In this document: one piece after another, positions 7,393 to 9,124 of the stretch | Numbering within the stretch: the stretch's first letter is position 1 | How the letters are laid out: every line of letters starts with the position of its first letter | Assembly (NCBI GenBank): GCA_003170655.1 | Contig: PMYY01000250.1 | Coordinates: 1-9,124, forward strand | Source: Nitrospiraceae bacterium | GTDB lineage: Bacteria; Nitrospirota; Thermodesulfovibrionia; Thermodesulfovibrionales; Dissulfurispiraceae | DNA length: 9,124 nt | Reading direction: 5' to 3' | Made by a program: the position numbers and the translations under genes | The notes under the pieces: model-generated | What the model saw: only the letters and a program-made list of their open reading frames with translations | The model's database searches: none | Told to the model about the DNA's origin: nothing

Positions 7393-7404
7393 GGAACTTG
7401 TTCC
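7393..7404. repeat. Short palindrome GGAACTTGTTCC
   Basis: A perfect 12-bp palindrome (arms GGAAC/GTTCC). Its left half, GGAACTT, recurs inverted as AAGTTCC at 7431-7437, so a 45-nt region could form a larger hairpin. The intervening sequence includes an A7 run. No function can be assigned. Confidence 0.3.
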
Positions 7405-7624
7405 CTCCTTTAATGCAAAAAAACATAGCCAAGTTCCCAATAGGAATTGACGATAGCACCTCCATCTTTTCGACATCGACCTTGTTAATTGCGTTGTCTG
7501 ATCGGAGATAGACAGAATATCGGTATGCACAGATGAAGTATCTCGTGCTGCAGTTATGGAAGACAAAAGATTGGCTGACATGTGAAGACCCCTGCCCGTC
7601 GGCATTCCTGCCGTCAAGGGATGA

Positions 7625-7711
7625 GCGAGCAATCATGGCTGGACCGCCAAAGCCAGTAATACCCCTCCTAAGGAACGCTTTAAAAAATCATAAGGAAGAT
7701 GGGCTATTCAT
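7625..7711 (-). pseudogene. chrA: Relic of a chromate transporter (CHR/ChrA family) gene, N-terminal fragment
   Basis: Reading from the ATG at 7711 gives MNSPSSL, a TGA stop at codon 8, then FFKAFLRRGITGFGGPAMIA. The latter is the hallmark of the first CHR domain, where homologues read roughly F-x-K/R-x-F-L-x-L-G-x-x-x-F-G-G-P-A. The stop at codon 8 fits a TGG-to-TGA change, since Trp is common there. Family similarity ends after about 29 codons in all three frames, so the gene is interrupted and mostly lost. Its ATG overlaps the stop of the TSUP permease gene (TAATG), showing that the two were once translationally coupled. Intact CHR proteins move chromate, and some may move related oxyanions. 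The call rests on about 20 residues, so chance similarity is not excluded. Confidence 0.6.
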
Positions 7712-8691
7712 TATTTAATAAAATACTGAGATATATACCTGACCGCCAAAAATACTATGAGGATGCCGAGGATCAGCTTGATATATTTTTGGGGGACGAA
7801 CTTCTGGCACCTGGCTCCAAGATATATACCGACGAAACCGCCGATGCCGAATAGAAACCCGAGTGGCCAGTCAGGCATGGTTGGGACGCCGCAGGAGACC
7901 GGTGCAAGTGCATAAAAAGCGACACCTGCGAAAGATGTAATGAAGGTTCCCATGAGTGCTGCACCCGCAATGGTATATACCGGCAAGTGAAATACAGCCA
8001 CGCAGAACGGCGCAATAATTGCCCCTCCCCCGATCCCATAGGTACCGCCTATGACGCCTACAACGAGGGCGAGCATGAACATACCGATAGTGCTGTACGA
8101 AAAGCGTTCGCCCCAGAACTCATATTCAATCCTGGTAAATGAGACAGATATCGTCTTTACCAAAGCATCCGCTGGAAGTCCCGCTGCAACTTTTGATTTC
8201 TGCTGTTTTCGGATCTCCTCAGCTCGATCCTTGAATTTCTTCTCTAGTGCCTTATTGGCTGCGCCTTTTTCCTTGGTTTTACCCGTGAATTCATACAGAA
8301 GTCGTATCCCAATGTAAAGTAAGATGCATCCGACAAACAACTTGAAGGTTGTTGGATCAGGCAGACAAAGCACCCTGATGTAATAGCCGAGGAAAACCCC
8401 TGGAAGGGTACCGAGTATAATTACCCACGTGAGGGGCCATGCCATGCGGCCTTCTTTGAGGAAGCGGTAAATGCCGCTGGGGATGGCTACTATGTTAAAA
8501 ATAAAGTTGGTCCCACTTACCGAAGGACTTGTGAAATGCAGGAAACTCATCTGAAAGGGTAGCAGAAGAAAGGCCCCTGATACCCCGCCCATCGAAGTAA
8601 AAAAAGACACAATTAAAGCCACGATCGGAGGGATAAGAACGTTGGTAGTCACGCCGGAGATTGGGAAGGTATAATTCAGAAACTCGAACAT
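7711..8691 (-). CDS. TSUP (TauE/SafE) family membrane transporter, probable oxyanion or sulfur-compound permease
   Basis: This 326-aa integral membrane protein is made of two similar halves. Each begins with the TSUP glycine signature: GGVSGAFLLLPF from residue 35, and GGTYGIGGGAIIAPF from residue 215. Eight or so hydrophobic segments are visible. Between the halves (about 135-185) lies a charged, Lys/Glu-rich, probably cytoplasmic loop (KEKGAANKALEKKFKDRAEE), longer than in minimal TauE proteins. TSUP members export or import sulfite, sulfoacetate, sulfate-like anions and other compounds. In sulfate reducers, TSUP genes are a known target class of the tungstate-responsive TunR repressors. 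Here a TunR-like gene lies divergently upstream, which suggests an oxyanion substrate such as molybdate, tungstate or sulfate (inference). AGGAGG (complement of 8698-8703) is 6 nt before ATG. A consensus promoter lies upstream at 8825-8853. The stop codon overlaps the ATG of the ChrA relic. Confidence 0.92.
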   Translation of the reverse strand: MFEFLNYTFPISGVTTNVLIPPIVALIVSFFTSMGGVSGAFLLLPFQMSFLHFTSPSVSGTNFIFNIVAIPSGIYRFLKEGRMAWPLTWVIILGTLPGVFLGYYIRVLCLPDPTTFKLFVGCILLYIGIRLLYEFTGKTKEKGAANKALEKKFKDRAEEIRKQQKSKVAAGLPADALVKTISVSFTRIEYEFWGERFSYSTIGMFMLALVVGVIGGTYGIGGGAIIAPFCVAVFHLPVYTIAGAALMGTFITSFAGVAFYALAPVSCGVPTMPDWPLGFLFGIGGFVGIYLGARCQKFVPQKYIKLILGILIVFLAVRYISQYFIK

Positions 8692-8786
8692 GGATAGCCT
8701 CCTTTCGGTTGCACATCATGCGGTGCCAAATAAAGTGCGATTTCCGTTTGGCCAGTTTGCATCGCGGTCTCCTCTGTGATTGGGAT

Positions 8787-8815
8787 TTGACGGATACTGA
8801 CACGATTAGTATAAT
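8787..8815 (+). promoter_or_regulatory. Sigma70 promoter for the TunR-like gene
   Basis: TTGACG (8787-8792), a 17-nt spacer and a perfect TATAAT (8810-8815) read rightward. Transcription should start near 8822, leaving a leader of about 77 nt before the TTG start at 8899. A second, weaker candidate further right is TTGGTG (8817-8822) with TATAAT (8839-8844) and a 16-nt spacer. Confidence 0.75.
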
Positions 8816-8829
8816 ATTGGTGTTAGTAT
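8794..8829. promoter_or_regulatory. Candidate operator: imperfect 36-bp dyad across two facing promoters
   Basis: ATACTGACAC (8794-8803) and GTGTTAGTAT (8820-8829) form an inverted repeat matching at 9 of 10 positions. Weaker symmetry continues inward, giving 14 of 18 pairs overall about a centre between 8811 and 8812. The central 30 bp (8797-8826) has the size reported for TunR sites, which are larger than usual bacterial operators because the DNA-binding domain derives from XerC/XerD recombinases. It covers the -10 elements and start points of both promoters, so binding would block both. A further GTGTCA (8847-8852) overlaps the leftward -35. The regulator assignment is inferred. Confidence 0.55.
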
Positions 8830-8853
8830 ATCAGGTCTTATAATAGGTGTCAA
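8825..8853 (-). promoter_or_regulatory. Sigma70 promoter for the TSUP permease gene
   Basis: On the - strand a perfect TTGACA (complement of 8848-8853), a 17-nt spacer and TATACT (complement of 8825-8830) point to the permease gene. The start point is expected near 8818, giving a leader of about 127 nt. The -10 element faces the -10 of the + strand promoter at a distance of 9 bp, so both promoters compete for the same DNA. Confidence 0.8.
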
Positions 8854-8898
8854 GGCGGTTTTCGTTACAAGACGGTATGCTTTATCTGGGGGGGATAA

Positions 8899-9124
8899 TT
8901 GAAAGATAAAAAGAAGTCCTCGAAGATATCGACACCGGAACGAATAGCTCATAATAGCATTATTCCCATGCCTGACTCGGACCAATATCTTGATACTTCC
9001 GGGCTCGACCGCATAGAGCAATCATTTCACACATGGGTGAATGCGTCGTCTCGCGCAGACGTGCGTCTGGCCCGCCGGCGTATTCTGCTCATCTTTTTGT
9101 TGATACGCTATACTGGAGCCAAGT
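8899..9124 (+). CDS. TunR-like transcription regulator derived from a tyrosine recombinase; 3' end outside window
   Basis: Seventy-five residues are visible before the window edge. After a polar N-terminus the protein reads SGLDRIEQSFHTWVNASSR, then VRLARRRILLIFLLIRYTGAK, where RYTGA-(R/K) is the box I region of XerC/XerD-type recombinases. Recombinases carry a roughly 100-residue core-binding domain before this point; here only about 50 residues precede the helix. Position 75 is Lys where recombinases have the catalytic Arg. Known family: TunR regulators of sulfate-reducing deltaproteobacteria join a XerCD-like DNA-binding domain to ModE-like tungstate/molybdate-sensing domains, and many repress TSUP transporter genes. 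A divergent TSUP gene fits this. TTG at 8899 is chosen because TAA precedes it directly and a G-rich SD (GGGGGGGA) ends 4 nt upstream; ilvN has a similar SD. ATG at 8968 is the alternative and has no SD. A true integrase remains possible until the C-terminus is seen. Confidence 0.7.
   Translation, partial: MKDKKKSSKISTPERIAHNSIIPMPDSDQYLDTSGLDRIEQSFHTWVNASSRADVRLARRRILLIFLLIRYTGAK

Larger units (their letters stand above)
7186..7624. other. Intergenic stretch without a convincing gene, upstream of ilvB
   Basis: About 440 nt lie between ilvB and the ChrA relic. Two - strand open frames (7192-7632 and 7379-7636) exist, but they have no SD, overlap each other in different frames, show atypical composition (many Ser, Arg, Cys, His) and match no family I recognise. 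The stretch contains a 16-bp palindrome at 7239-7254 and the palindrome GGAACTTGTTCC at 7393-7404. It must hold the ilvB promoter and leader unless ilvB is read from the permease promoter. It may be the decayed remainder of the chromate-transporter gene whose start is at 7711. Confidence 0.5.

Noticed and set aside
7412..7434. Possible sigma54 promoter (TTGGC ... TTGCA on the - strand)
   Set aside because: The GG and GC elements are 12 nt apart, not the 10 nt the sigma54 holoenzyme needs.
7192..7632. Open frame of 146 codons on the - strand upstream of ilvB
   Set aside because: No SD, unusual composition (Ser, Arg, His and Trp rich), no recognisable motif, and it overlaps another equally unsupported frame. 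Better explained as non-coding or decayed sequence.
7379..7636. Open frame of 85 codons on the - strand
   Set aside because: Its ATG lies inside the CHR-like signature of the ChrA relic and it continues that frame; beyond the first few codons no family similarity is visible. It is part of the relic, not a separate gene.
8968..9124. ATG at 8968 as start of the TunR-like gene
   Set aside because: It has no SD, whereas the in-frame TTG at 8899 follows a G-rich SD and gives a continuous frame from just after a stop codon. Kept only as the alternative start.
1..9124. tRNA genes, rRNA, CRISPR arrays, insertion sequences and prophage genes
   Set aside because: No T-loop consensus in a cloverleaf context, no regularly spaced direct repeats, no transposase frames or terminal inverted repeats were seen. 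The only recombinase-like sequence is the TunR-like gene, whose features suggest a regulator.

Overview
The window looks like a chromosomal segment of an anaerobic deltaproteobacterium (Desulfobacterota, sulfate-reducing or syntrophic). This is inferred from three things. There is a rubredoxin/rubrerythrin pair. There is a short DRE-TIM citrate/homocitrate synthase of the type used by anaerobes. At the right edge, a TSUP transporter lies divergent from a tyrosine-recombinase-derived gene, an arrangement known for the TunR oxyanion regulators of sulfate reducers. No rRNA, tRNA, CRISPR array or insertion sequence was recognised.

Left block, + strand (2-1448): the 3' end of an apbE-type flavin transferase gene, then yacG and dapB, which overlap by ATGA. 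A strong terminator hairpin closes the block and sits between convergent genes.

Middle block, - strand (1474-3489): a CNNM/CorC-type membrane protein with its own extended -10 promoter, then a 52-aa rubredoxin and a stand-alone ferritin-like rubrerythrin. The last two form a tight oxidative-stress pair.

Amino-acid block, - strand (3647-7185): ilvB and ilvN (acetolactate synthase large and small subunits), then a 415-aa Re-citrate/homocitrate synthase-like enzyme in the place where ilvC and leuA are often found. With dapB, this gives a biosynthetic theme: lysine, branched-chain amino acids, and perhaps glutamate via citrate.

Right block (7186-9124): a TSUP (TauE/SafE) permease gene on the - strand ends at TAATG. 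The ATG of that junction opens the relic of a chromate-transporter (CHR/ChrA) gene, interrupted by a stop at codon 8 and losing similarity after about 29 codons. About 440 nt without a convincing gene follow, up to ilvB. Upstream of the permease, two near-consensus sigma70 promoters face each other across an imperfect 36-bp dyad. The + strand promoter leads into a gene cut by the window edge. Its product begins almost directly with the recombinase box-I region (RYTGAK) and lacks the usual N-terminal core-binding domain, as expected for a TunR-type regulator. The most interesting reading is a tungstate/molybdate-responsive switch controlling an oxyanion permease, once coupled to a second oxyanion transporter that has decayed.
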